Shown one piece after another: positions 1 to 8,287 of a DNA stretch of 49,107 nucleotides. The first letter of the stretch is position 1; every line of letters begins with the position of its first letter. The position numbers and the translations under genes are program-made. Source of the stretch: a virus; the IMG/VR virus record IMGVR_UViG_3300036399_000097, positions 1 through 49,107 of that record. The stretch is one strand, 5' to 3'. The notes beneath the pieces were generated by a model that did not search any database, was not told the DNA's origin, and worked only from the letters and a program-made list of their open reading frames with translations.

Positions 1-471
1 ATTGTTACACTTACTAATAAGCTTATTGAGAAATACCCTGATGTATCAGCTGATAACACTCTTTTAGTGATGGTTAGTCCTGACTATTCTGCAACAGTAG
101 CTATGCACCTTGCTCATAATCTAAGCAAAGATGGAGATATGTGTGATATACTACCTATACACGTTCCCTATCCTGATGAAAATGAACACATCTATGTAAG
201 GAAAGCAGACCAAGATATAGATGCATGGTTTAAGTTTTCAGAAGACAATTATGAGTATTATCTTTTAGTAGAGGGAGGAGTTATTCGTGGAGGTAACTAT
301 ACATGGCTTACTAAGTTATTTAATAAAAAAGTCACTGGTAAAGTGATTACAGCTTCTCTATACGAAAATATAGGAAGTAGATTTCAAAGTGATGTTGTAG
401 CAGAATACTATGATAACACTAAACAAGACCTCACCTTTTATTTTGAAAGGGAAAATAAACACTGGAACTAA
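1..471 (+). CDS. Phosphoribosyltransferase-like protein, 5' end outside window
   Basis: The frame is open from the first base, so the true start lies upstream and 156 codons are visible. The order of elements resembles a type I phosphoribosyltransferase: a hydrophobic strand then a helix (LLVMVSPDYSATVAMHLAHN, nt 61-120), and later a strand and glycine loop, YYLLVEGGVIRGG (about nt 256-294), where the PRPP-binding motif (usually two acidic residues then TGGT) would lie. The acidic pair is only partly kept (E-G), so binding may be altered or lost. A last strand (KVITASLYE) follows. The stop overlaps the next ATG (taATG), which suggests translational coupling. The fold call is inference from pattern alone. 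Confidence 0.4.
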   Translation: MVTLTNKLIEKYPDVSADNTLLVMVSPDYSATVAMHLAHNLSKDGDMCDILPIHVPYPDENEHIYVRKADQDIDAWFKFSEDNYEYYLLVEGGVIRGGNYTWLTKLFNKKVTGKVITASLYENIGSRFQSDVVAEYYDNTKQDLTFYFERENKHWN

Positions 472-983
472 TGGTAAGATTATTTGATATACAGAATGGT
501 AAGGTTGTTCCAAGTGAGCATTGTTACACTCTAAATTCTTTAAAAAAGATTATGGATGAGTATGGTGAAGAAGCAGTGAAGGTGTATGCATATTTGTTTT
601 ATATGACCTGCCCTAGTCCAGATCTTAATCCGTTCTTTGATATGCCAGAACAAGATAAGGAAGAACTTATTTTAGTTGAGGTGGATGGTGACTTCTCAGG
701 AGAAGATGAAACAATAGTTGTTGCACTTAAGGTGTGTCAGAAAATGTATGAGACTCCTACGTATAGAGCATACAATGGAATCAAGATTGCTTTAGATAAT
801 ATGGCAACGTTTATGGCAACAGAAAAACCTACATCAGGACGTGATGGATCTGCTACAGCGTTACTACGCATAGCAGAAAGGTTTGATGCAGTGAGACAAA
901 GTTTTAAAGGAGTATATAGAGATTTACAAGAAGAGCAGCAATCTTCTGTAAGAGGTGGCCAGAGATTGGCATATGATCAATAG
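471..983 (+). CDS. Conserved phage protein upstream of the terminase
   Basis: A 170-residue acidic protein whose ATG overlaps the preceding stop by one base. The middle has a hydrophobic helix and a Pro-rich stretch (CPSPDLNPFF), then an acidic segment. The C-terminal third looks helical and ends in a Gln/Arg/Gly-rich tail (RGGQRLAYDQ). I do not recognise a named domain. Its place just before the tRNA cluster and terL makes it one candidate for a small terminase or other DNA-packaging partner, but no helix-turn-helix is obvious, so that is speculation. Its TAG stop (981-983) abuts the first base of tRNA-Cys, so gene and tRNA are probably on one transcript. Confidence 0.75.
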   Translation: MVRLFDIQNGKVVPSEHCYTLNSLKKIMDEYGEEAVKVYAYLFYMTCPSPDLNPFFDMPEQDKEELILVEVDGDFSGEDETIVVALKVCQKMYETPTYRAYNGIKIALDNMATFMATEKPTSGRDGSATALLRIAERFDAVRQSFKGVYRDLQEEQQSSVRGGQRLAYDQ

Positions 984-1054
984 GGTGAGTTGTTAGAGTG
1001 GTTATATAGCGGTTTGCAAAACCGTTCACACAAGTTCGAATCTTGTACTCACCT
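984..1054 (+). tRNA. tRNA-Cys (anticodon GCA)
   Basis: A complete cloverleaf. The acceptor stem 984-990/1047-1053 has seven perfect pairs. The anticodon stem is 1009-1013/1021-1025 with loop TTGCAAA, so the anticodon GCA is at 1016-1018. The T-arm is 1030-1034/1042-1046 with loop TTCGAAT. Base 73 is U (1054), as usual for tRNA-Cys. The CCA end is not encoded. The D-arm region is similar to bacterial tRNA-Cys. The tRNA begins on the base after a TAG stop, so its 5' end must be cut from a coding transcript. Confidence 0.95.
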
Positions 1055-1060
1055 CTATAT

Positions 1061-1230
1061 TGTAGAGTGGCGAAATTGGGTTGTCTCAGTTATGACCTTG
1101 GCATACGCACCCACCTGTCTCGTGGGCGGTGATAAAGAAATAGATTGATGATATGGGGTAGACCACCAGCTTGCAAGCGTACTGTCATCAATTGAATCTC
1201 ACCTTGGTGGTTCGAATCCATCCTCTACAG
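1061..1230 (+). tRNA. Expanded tRNA-like gene (170 nt), specificity unclear
   Basis: Both tRNA ends are clear: a perfect 7-bp acceptor stem (1061-1067/1223-1229), a T-arm (1206-1210/1218-1222, loop TTCGAAT) and G as base 73 (1230). A 3-bp D stem GCG/CGC (1070-1072/1106-1108) and a perfect anticodon stem (1110-1114/1122-1126) can also be drawn. Two expansions swell the molecule. The D loop is 33 nt and holds a 6-bp hairpin (1079-1084/1092-1097, two GU pairs) flanked by TTGG repeats. The variable region is 79 nt and forms GGTGA/TCACC (1128-1132/1199-1203) plus an 8-bp stem (1144-1151/1185-1192). The anticodon loop is CTGTCTC, which formally reads GUC but has an unusual U37. Removing both inserts leaves a normal class II tRNA of about 82 nt. 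It could be a functional oversized tRNA, an intron-bearing tRNA, a tRNA-derived small RNA or a decayed gene. Confidence 0.6.
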
Positions 1231-1296
1231 CAATATTAGGTTGACTGGAATGGCGTACTCTTAACTGTAGAAAGGGCAGTACGTGATCGGTTAGAA

Positions 1297-1641
1297 ATGC
1301 CAGTTGTAAAAGCAGATGTCCACGCACCCATCTTCTGCTTTCCTAAACTTATTAAATATAAAACTATGGTACAAGACGTTTACACAGATTATGAAATTAA
1401 AGAGTTTGCAGCAGTTGACCCTCTATCAGATATTGATGGTTATATGCATGATTGGGTTTTCCATTTTAATCCTTACACTAAACTATGGAATGCTATTCCT
1501 AGAGATTTGTATACTAAATATTGGGACAATTGTGAACTGGATGGCGTATTACGTAGTAAAGATTTTAACACTCTTTTACATTTACTACATAAATGTAAAG
1601 GGGATGTGATTGACATACATAAATTAACTTCAACTAAGTAA
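1297..1641 (+). CDS. Small conserved-type protein immediately upstream of TerL
   Basis: 114 residues. The central WVFHFNPYTKLW...IPRDLY...YW...VLRSKDFNTLLHLL pattern resembles small proteins I associate with terminase regions of Bacteroidota phages; the function is unknown. The frame is open back to a TAG at 1237-1239, but 1297 is the first ATG and no other usual start codon lies between. The gene is in the same reading frame as terL, separated only by the TAA at 1639-1641, so readthrough could in principle make a fused product. A possible hairpin (1254-1259/1278-1283 inside 1244-1248/1300-1304) covers the start codon. No Shine-Dalgarno sequence is visible. Confidence 0.75.
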   Translation: MPVVKADVHAPIFCFPKLIKYKTMVQDVYTDYEIKEFAAVDPLSDIDGYMHDWVFHFNPYTKLWNAIPRDLYTKYWDNCELDGVLRSKDFNTLLHLLHKCKGDVIDIHKLTSTK

Positions 1642-3846
1642 TTGGAACCTAACATATTTATAGAAGTACCCACTTATAATATTGATCACTGGACAGTAAC
1701 TACTTTTTATAGTAGAGAAGAGTTTAGAGATTTTTTATTATCTGTTTTTAAAGAACCGGGTGAGTATAACTTTGACGAGACTAGTCAAATCTTTAATATT
1801 GAAGCTCGTAAGTTTCATAAGCAAGGATACTATTGTCCAGCTCCAGTAAAGAGTAAAGACTTTATAACTTATTGGGATGACCAAAAAGCTAAGTGTCGTA
1901 AAGGTATAATTGTCAAGAGTGTAAATGGTACTTGGTATATTAGTAGAGACTACTACATGTGGTTAAACTTTTTACCTATATATGATAAAGAAGAAAAAAG
2001 ATTTGACTTTGCTAAGGTGAGAGATGCACAGTATCATATGGCACTATATGAGCATTTAGCTGAATTACATTATAAGCATGCTATTATACTAAAGAAACGT
2101 CAGATAGCATCTTCTTATTTCCATATGGCTAAACTAATTAACCAATGGGTATTTGAAGAAGGAGCTATTCTTAAAATAGGAGCTAGTCTTAAAGACTATA
2201 TCAATGAAAAAGGATCTTGGAAGTTTCTTAATGAATATCGTAACTTCTTAAATGAGCACACTGCATGGTATAGACCAGCTGAGCCTGATAAGGTGGGGGC
2301 GTGGAACCAGCAGATTAAAGTAAGAGTTAACAATCGTGATACGTATAGAGGATTAAAATCTACTATCAACTTATACTCATTTGAAAAAGATCCAACACAT
2401 GGTGTCGGTGGTCCTGTAACTTATTTCTTTCATGAGGAAGGAGGCATTGCTCCTAAGATGAATGACACCTATGGATTTATGAAACCAGCACTTAAGTCTG
2501 GACATATCATCACAGGTCAGTTTATTGCAGCAGGATCAGTTGGTGATCTTGATCAATGTGAACCAATGAAAGAGTATATCTATCATCCAGAAGAAAATGG
2601 ATTTTATGGTGTACAAAGTAATCTTATAGATAAAGACGGTGCTCCAGGTGTAATAGGACTTTTTATTCCTGAACAATGGTCTATGCCACCTTATATAGAT
2701 CAGTATGGTAACTCTTTAGTAAAAGAAGCCTTAGAAGCCCTAGATAAGGAGTTTGAGAAGATGAAGAAGGATCTTGATCCAGGAGCATACCAGCTTACCA
2801 TTTCTCAGCATCCTAGGACCCTTGAGGAGGCTTTTGCGACACGTAAGGTAAGTGTGTTCCCTCCACATCTAGTTGCCAAACAAATGCAGCGTATCCAAGA
2901 TAAGGAGTATCCAGTGGAATATCTTGAACTCTCTCGTAACGATGAGGGTAAGATTATAGATAAACCATCTAGGAAGATTCCTATTATGGAGTTTCCTTTG
3001 TCTAAAAAGACAGAAGATAAAGAGGGAGTGATATGCATATACGAAAGACCTTCTAAAGATCCTCAGTTTGGTACATACTATGCTTCTGTAGATCCAGTTA
3101 GTGAAGGAAAGACAACCACCTCAGATTCCCTATGTTCTATATACGTATATAAGAATCCAGTGGAAGTTATAAAAGATTCAGGCAATGGATCAGTGGAAAG
3201 TAGTATTGAGCGTGACGGTATAGTGGCATCTTGGTGTGGACGTTTTGACGATCTTAATAAAACTCATGAGCGTCTAGAGATTCTTATAGAGTGGTATAAT
3301 GCATGGACTATAGTGGAAAATAACGTAGCTTTGTTTATCCAGTATATGATATCTAAACGTAAACAAAGATATTTAGTACCTAAAGATATGATTTTGTTCT
3401 TAAAAGATATAGGAGCAAATCGTAATGTGTTCCAAGAATATGGTTGGAAAAACGTAGGTACGCTGTTCAAAGGAAACATTCTGTCCTATGGAATTGAATA
3501 TACTCAAGAAGAATTAGATCATGAGACAAAAGAAAATGGAGATATAGTAAAAACAATATATGGTATAGAACGAATACCAGATATAATGTTACTTAGAGAG
3601 ATGCAAGCATATAGAGATGGACTAAACGTGGATAGATTAGTAGCATTTTGTTCTTTAATAGCCTTTGCAAAAGTGCAACAATCTAACCGTGGTTTCTCTA
3701 AACGTATAGAAGTTACAAAAGAAAACTTGGATAACTCCCAAAAATTTAGTAAATTAAATTATAGTCCCTTTAGACATATTGGTAATTCTAAGGGTAACGG
3801 GCCAAGTATGAGACCACCTCGTAACCCTTTTAAAAATATGAGATAA
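1642..3846 (+). CDS. terL: Terminase large subunit
   Basis: A packaging ATPase-nuclease of 734 residues, the usual size for crAss-like phages. The P-loop is unusual: KKRQIASS (151-158) lacks GK[ST] and places Lys at the front, as in the lambda gpA type. The Walker B-like element is TYFFHEEGG (260-268), and a coupling motif follows (GQFIAAGS, about 292-299). The C-terminal RNase H-like nuclease keeps acidic residues at D484 (SVDPVSEG), E559 (IVENN) and D664 (LNVDRLVAF). The start is TTG, directly after the upstream stop; the next ATG is about residue 106 and would remove conserved-looking sequence. Followed by a 91-residue gene and the portal gene. Confidence 0.93.
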   Translation: MEPNIFIEVPTYNIDHWTVTTFYSREEFRDFLLSVFKEPGEYNFDETSQIFNIEARKFHKQGYYCPAPVKSKDFITYWDDQKAKCRKGIIVKSVNGTWYISRDYYMWLNFLPIYDKEEKRFDFAKVRDAQYHMALYEHLAELHYKHAIILKKRQIASSYFHMAKLINQWVFEEGAILKIGASLKDYINEKGSWKFLNEYRNFLNEHTAWYRPAEPDKVGAWNQQIKVRVNNRDTYRGLKSTINLYSFEKDPTHGVGGPVTYFFHEEGGIAPKMNDTYGFMKPALKSGHIITGQFIAAGSVGDLDQCEPMKEYIYHPEENGFYGVQSNLIDKDGAPGVIGLFIPEQWSMPPYIDQYGNSLVKEALEALDKEFEKMKKDLDPGAYQLTISQHPRTLEEAFATRKVSVFPPHLVAKQMQRIQDKEYPVEYLELSRNDEGKIIDKPSRKIPIMEFPLSKKTEDKEGVICIYERPSKDPQFGTYYASVDPVSEGKTTTSDSLCSIYVYKNPVEVIKDSGNGSVESSIERDGIVASWCGRFDDLNKTHERLEILIEWYNAWTIVENNVALFIQYMISKRKQRYLVPKDMILFLKDIGANRNVFQEYGWKNVGTLFKGNILSYGIEYTQEELDHETKENGDIVKTIYGIERIPDIMLLREMQAYRDGLNVDRLVAFCSLIAFAKVQQSNRGFSKRIEVTKENLDNSQKFSKLNYSPFRHIGNSKGNGPSMRPPRNPFKNMR

Positions 3847-3852
3847 AATAAT

Positions 3853-4128
3853 ATGGAAAATAAAGACTTACATGCCCAAAAGGTAACTATTCTTTCTAGA
3901 TTGATTAAAGAAAGCTCTCTCACATTTGAGGAAGCTTTACTTATTTTGAAGGAAGAAGAGCCAAAACAGTCACCTGCACAGTTTCTAACTAGTGGTAGTA
4001 CTGCATACATTCCTCCTTTAGGAACTTGGAGTTCAACAGGGATGCCAACTTTTTTATCTATGACTGACAGTGGTACTAGTTCTATTACAAATACAATTGC
4101 TGATAATTCAGCAGACTTAAATAACTAA
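3853..4128 (+). CDS. Small hypothetical protein between TerL and portal
   Basis: 91 residues, starting six bases after terL and ending just before the portal gene. The N-terminal half looks helical and charged (QKVTILSRLIKESSLTFEEA) and could form a small helix-turn-helix-like bundle. The C-terminal half is Ser/Thr/Gly-rich with low complexity. I do not recognise the family. Its position suggests a role in packaging or head assembly, but only by association. Confidence 0.65.
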   Translation: MENKDLHAQKVTILSRLIKESSLTFEEALLILKEEEPKQSPAQFLTSGSTAYIPPLGTWSSTGMPTFLSMTDSGTSSITNTIADNSADLNN

Positions 4129-4133
4129 ATATC

Positions 4134-6887
4134 ATGCAGATATATTCAGCAATGGATTTGAAAGCCGGTAAAAAGGCGGAACATAATAAGATGGGTACTC
4201 TTACCCAACCTATCCAATTTTTACCTGAGAAAGAGAAAGATGATGAATGGAGAGCTTGGAATCTAGACTGGTTAGAGTGGCAGGGTATGAAGCAACTTAG
4301 ACGTAACGCTCGTAGATTAATGAAAAACTACAAGCTTGCTAAGGGTATCATTGACAAGACAGATTATATTGTAGAAGAGGATAATGAGATGGCGGATCTA
4401 ATAGATACGCTAACTAAAGAAGATGAGTCTGCTTTAGAACTTAAGTTCTATCCTATTATTCCTAACGTTGTAAACGTATTATGTAATGAGTTTTCTAAAA
4501 GAAGCTCACGTATTATGTTTAAGGCTGTGGATGATATCTCTTATAATGAGCTTATAGAAGAAAAACGTAAGATGCTTGAGGATGTTCTTTTACAGGATGC
4601 TCAGCAAAAGATGATGATGGAAATCATGAATCAAGGTTTAGACCTTGAGGATGAGGAAGTTCAGAAACAAGTTCAAGAACAAACATCTCCTGATAATCTA
4701 AAGAAGCTTCCTGAGATAGAGTCTTTCTTTCGTAAAGACTATAGATCTATGATTGAAGAGTGGGCATCTCACCAAATGTCTGTAGATGAGGAACGTTTTA
4801 AATTACAAGAATTAGAAGAGCGTGGCTTTAGAGACATGCTTATTACAGATAGAGAGTTCTGGCATTTTAATATGATGGAGGATGACTATGAGCTAGAGCT
4901 TTGGAACCCATTGCTTACGTTCTATCATAAGTCTCCAGATGTTAGATACATCTCTCAAGGTAACTGGGTCGGTAAGATGGATATGATGTCTGTATCAGAC
5001 GTTATTGATAAGTTTGGATGGATGATGAACGAAGAACAAATGTATTCGTTAGAAGCCATCTATCCTGTTCGTTCTGCCGGCTATGCTGTACAAGGATACC
5101 AAAATGATGGTAGTTATTACGATGCTACAAAGTCACATGAGTGGAATACACAAATGCCAAGTCTTGGCTATAGACAGTTTTCGTCTTTATATGACACTAA
5201 GTTTGGTACAGGTGATATTGTAGAATGGATCCTATCTGATTCAGAGGATACAATAGATTTTGGTAAGTCACATTTATTACGTGTATCCCAAATTTATTGG
5301 AAGTCTCAACGTAAAGTGGGTCACTTAACTAAAATTACAGAAGAAGGAGAAATCTTACAAGATATTGTAACTGAGGAGTTTAAATTAACAGATAAGCCTC
5401 AATACAATACAACATTGTATAAACAAAAGACTAAAGAAAACTTAATCTTTGGAGAACATATTGATTGGATTTGGATTAACGAAACTTGGGGAGGTATTAA
5501 GATTGGACCTAACCGTCCCGCATTCTGGGGAAATAATAACGCAGGTGGTATCAATCCAATCTATTTAGGACTTAATGGTGGTAAGCCAGGAAGACTACCT
5601 TTCCAATTTAAAGGAGATGCTACACTCTATGGCTGCAAACTTCCAGTGGAAGGTTGTGTTTTTGGAGATAGAAATACTAGAAGTACTTCATTAGTTGATC
5701 TAATGAAGCCTTACCAAATAGGCTATAATATAGTGAATAACCAAATAGCAGATATCTTGGTTGATGAGCTAGGTACGGTTATCATGTTAGACCAGAACTC
5801 TTTGCCTCGTCACTCCATGGGAGAAGATTGGGGGAAAAATAATCTGGCTAAAGCCTATGTGGCAATGAAGAACTTCCAGATGTTACCGCTTGATACAAGC
5901 ATAACTAACACTGAGAACGCTCTTAACTTCCAACATTATCAAGTGTTGAACTTAGAGCAAACTAATCGTTTGCTTTCTCGTATACAATTGGCAGGTCATT
6001 TTAAAAACCAAGCCTTTGAAACTATTGGTCTTAACCCACAACGTATGGGCCAACAGATTGCTCAGCAGCAAACAGCCACTGGCGTAGAGCAAGCTATGAA
6101 TGCTTCTTATGCACAGACAGAGCAGTATTTTATTCAGCACTCTGATAACTTAATGCCTCGTGTACATCAGCTTAGAACAGACTTAGCTCAATACTATCAT
6201 TCTAAAAAACCTAGTGTTCGTCTTCAGTATATCACTGGTAAAGATGAAAAGGTTCATTTTGAAATGAATGGTACAGAGCTACTTATGAGAGATCTTAACA
6301 TCTTCTGTACAACAAAGACTAATGCTCGTTCTGTAATGGAGCAACTTAAACAGTTGGCTATAAATAATAATACTACAGGAGCATCTATATATGATCTTGG
6401 AAATGTTATTAAGTCTGAGTCTATTGCTGAGTTAACTGGTGTACTTAAGAATGCAGAAGAGAAGGTACAGTCTCAGAAAGAAGCAGAAATGCAGCAACAA
6501 CAGCAAATGCAGCAAGAGATGATACAGTCTCAGGAGAAGCAAAGACAAATGGATCTTGACTTTAGAACAGGCCAAGCAGATCTTGATAGACAAACTCAGA
6601 TCACTGTGGCTGAAATTAGAGCTGCAGGTTATGGAGCAGGCGTAGATATTAATGAAAATAAAGTGTCTGACTACCAAGATGCCTTGGAGACGATTCGTGG
6701 TGAACAACGTTACCAAGATCAAATGAATCTTAAGCGTGAGTCCGAGATGAATAAGAAGATGCAGGTAGATCAGAAGCTTAATATAGACCGTGAAAAGTTA
6801 CAAACACAGAAACAAATAGCAGATAAACAACTTCAGATTGCCAAAGAAAATAAGAATAAATACGACTCTGGTAAGAAAGCTAAATAA
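4134..6887 (+). CDS. Portal protein
   Basis: 917 residues, next after TerL, as in crAss-like phages where portals run to 800-900 residues. The portal would form the dodecameric ring at the capsid vertex through which DNA is packaged. The N-terminal third has Trp-rich (WNLDWLEWQG) and helical segments (YPIIPNVVNVLCNEF). The middle is mixed alpha/beta. From about residue 773 to the end there is a long Gln/Lys/Glu-rich coiled coil containing a run of five Gln, which matches the extended portal tails of this group. An alternative start is Met7 (ATG at 4152). The call rests on length, order and pattern. Confidence 0.85.
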   Translation: MQIYSAMDLKAGKKAEHNKMGTLTQPIQFLPEKEKDDEWRAWNLDWLEWQGMKQLRRNARRLMKNYKLAKGIIDKTDYIVEEDNEMADLIDTLTKEDESALELKFYPIIPNVVNVLCNEFSKRSSRIMFKAVDDISYNELIEEKRKMLEDVLLQDAQQKMMMEIMNQGLDLEDEEVQKQVQEQTSPDNLKKLPEIESFFRKDYRSMIEEWASHQMSVDEERFKLQELEERGFRDMLITDREFWHFNMMEDDYELELWNPLLTFYHKSPDVRYISQGNWVGKMDMMSVSDVIDKFGWMMNEEQMYSLEAIYPVRSAGYAVQGYQNDGSYYDATKSHEWNTQMPSLGYRQFSSLYDTKFGTGDIVEWILSDSEDTIDFGKSHLLRVSQIYWKSQRKVGHLTKITEEGEILQDIVTEEFKLTDKPQYNTTLYKQKTKENLIFGEHIDWIWINETWGGIKIGPNRPAFWGNNNAGGINPIYLGLNGGKPGRLPFQFKGDATLYGCKLPVEGCVFGDRNTRSTSLVDLMKPYQIGYNIVNNQIADILVDELGTVIMLDQNSLPRHSMGEDWGKNNLAKAYVAMKNFQMLPLDTSITNTENALNFQHYQVLNLEQTNRLLSRIQLAGHFKNQAFETIGLNPQRMGQQIAQQQTATGVEQAMNASYAQTEQYFIQHSDNLMPRVHQLRTDLAQYYHSKKPSVRLQYITGKDEKVHFEMNGTELLMRDLNIFCTTKTNARSVMEQLKQLAINNNTTGASIYDLGNVIKSESIAELTGVLKNAEEKVQSQKEAEMQQQQQMQQEMIQSQEKQRQMDLDFRTGQADLDRQTQITVAEIRAAGYGAGVDINENKVSDYQDALETIRGEQRYQDQMNLKRESEMNKKMQVDQKLNIDREKLQTQKQIADKQLQIAKENKNKYDSGKKAK

Positions 6888-6956
6888 TTATAGCTCTATT
6901 ATCCGTATCTTAGGTATATTTTTTTAGGAAAAGTAAATATTTAAAATTTAAAGTTG

Positions 6957-6964
6957 TATATTAT
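6957..6964 (+). promoter_or_regulatory. Possible promoter -7 element for the head gene unit
   Basis: TATATTAT, identical to the -7 box of the stronger promoters at 13706 and 34155, lies 33 nt before the scaffold-like gene in a 109-nt AT-rich gap. The expected TTTG box 20 nt upstream is absent (GTAA instead), so this may be weak, phage-polymerase dependent or not a promoter. Confidence 0.35.
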
Positions 6965-6996
6965 TTATGTAGAGATACACAAAAAACCAAACAAAT

Positions 6997-8256
6997 ATGA
7001 CTGATTCTCAAACCAGTGTACAAACAAACGTACAACAAGTTGATCTTGACATTGATAGTTGGCTAGGAGCCCCAGGTGCAGATAGTATAGTTACTCCTGC
7101 TAAAGATGAAAAACCTAGTATTTTTAGCCAAAAAGTTCAAGATTTTAGTTTCTTAGATGAAGAAGATAATGATGATTCAACATCTAGTGATGACACAAAA
7201 GATACAGGTGAAAAAAAGCTTGTAACAAAAGAAGATACAGATAGTCTTCTTAAAGAGTTAACTGATGATGAAGATGATTCATTTGAGTCTAAATCAAAAG
7301 GAGGACGTCCTAAGACAGAAAAGTCTGGATTAGTAGAGTTTCTTAAAAAGCGTATAGAGTCAAAGGAAATGTTTGCCTTTGATGACTATGATGAAAAGAA
7401 ACAAAGTCTTGATGACTACTTAGGTGGTCTTGGAGATAAAGACGTTGAAGAGTTGTGGCAAGCTAACGTAGACAATATGAAGTCTGAGGTGGCAGCTAAG
7501 ACTCCTCAAGAATTCTTTGAGTCTTTGCCAGATGAATTGCAATATGCAGCAAAGTATGTAGCAGACGGTGGGCAAGATCTTAAAGGTCTTTTCCAGGCTT
7601 TGGCTCAAGTAGAACAAGTTCGTGAGATGGACCCTACTGACGAGAATGACCAAGAAGGTATTGTAAGATCTTATTTACAAGCTACTGGTTTCGGTACAGC
7701 AGATGAAATTGAAGAAGAAGTTTCTACATGGAGAGAAATTGGATCTTTGGAAAAGAAAGCTAAACAGTTCAAACCAAAGTTAGATCAAATGCAAGAAGAG
7801 TTTGTACAAGCGACTCTTGCAGAACAAGAATCTAAGAAAGAACAGCAAGAGCAGGCAGCTCAAGCTTATATGCAAAATGTGTTTGAAGCACTTCGTCCAG
7901 CTGAGATTAATGGTCTTAAGCTAGATAAAAAGACTCAAGCTCAATTATATAGTGGATTGGTTCAACCTCAATATCCATCTATCAGTGGTCGTCCAACAAA
8001 CTTGTTGGGTCATCTTTTAGAGAAGTATCAGTTTGTAGAACCTAACTATCCATTGATTGCTGAAGCTCTATGGTTACTTTCAAGTCCTGATGAGTATCGC
8101 TCAAGCCTTACTAAGCAGGGAAAGAACCAGGCGGTAGAGCAAACTGTACGACAACTTAAGACTGAACAGTCACGTAAGAATGTTAGTACTTACCAAGAAG
8201 AAGAAGAGACTAGATCTAGAAAAATATCTAGACCTCAAAATATTTTTAAAAGATAA
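6997..8256 (+). CDS. Acidic scaffold-like head assembly protein
   Basis: 419 residues between portal and major capsid protein, the usual place for a scaffold. The first 100 residues or so are very acidic and disordered-looking, with runs of Asp, Glu, Ser and Thr. The middle and C-terminal parts are rich in Gln, Glu and Lys and predicted helical, with a coiled-coil segment around residues 245-290. Scaffolds are usually highly charged helical proteins that fill the procapsid and then leave, so composition and position agree; no sequence family is recognised. The start is preceded by the A-rich leader AAAACCAAACAAAT, also seen before the genes at 10099 and 14360. Confidence 0.7.
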   Translation: MTDSQTSVQTNVQQVDLDIDSWLGAPGADSIVTPAKDEKPSIFSQKVQDFSFLDEEDNDDSTSSDDTKDTGEKKLVTKEDTDSLLKELTDDEDDSFESKSKGGRPKTEKSGLVEFLKKRIESKEMFAFDDYDEKKQSLDDYLGGLGDKDVEELWQANVDNMKSEVAAKTPQEFFESLPDELQYAAKYVADGGQDLKGLFQALAQVEQVREMDPTDENDQEGIVRSYLQATGFGTADEIEEEVSTWREIGSLEKKAKQFKPKLDQMQEEFVQATLAEQESKKEQQEQAAQAYMQNVFEALRPAEINGLKLDKKTQAQLYSGLVQPQYPSISGRPTNLLGHLLEKYQFVEPNYPLIAEALWLLSSPDEYRSSLTKQGKNQAVEQTVRQLKTEQSRKNVSTYQEEEETRSRKISRPQNIFKR

Positions 8257-8287
8257 ATAATTTATTAACCCTTAAACTTTATGCCCT

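Noticed and set aside
1061-1230. Group I or group II intron within the second tRNA
   Set aside because: The extra sequence is about 90 nt in two places; no intron core motifs are visible and neither insert lies cleanly in the anticodon loop.
1316-1609. 97-residue frame overlapping the small pre-terminase gene
   Set aside because: Low-complexity Ile/Leu-rich shadow of the gene at 1297, without a leader of its own.
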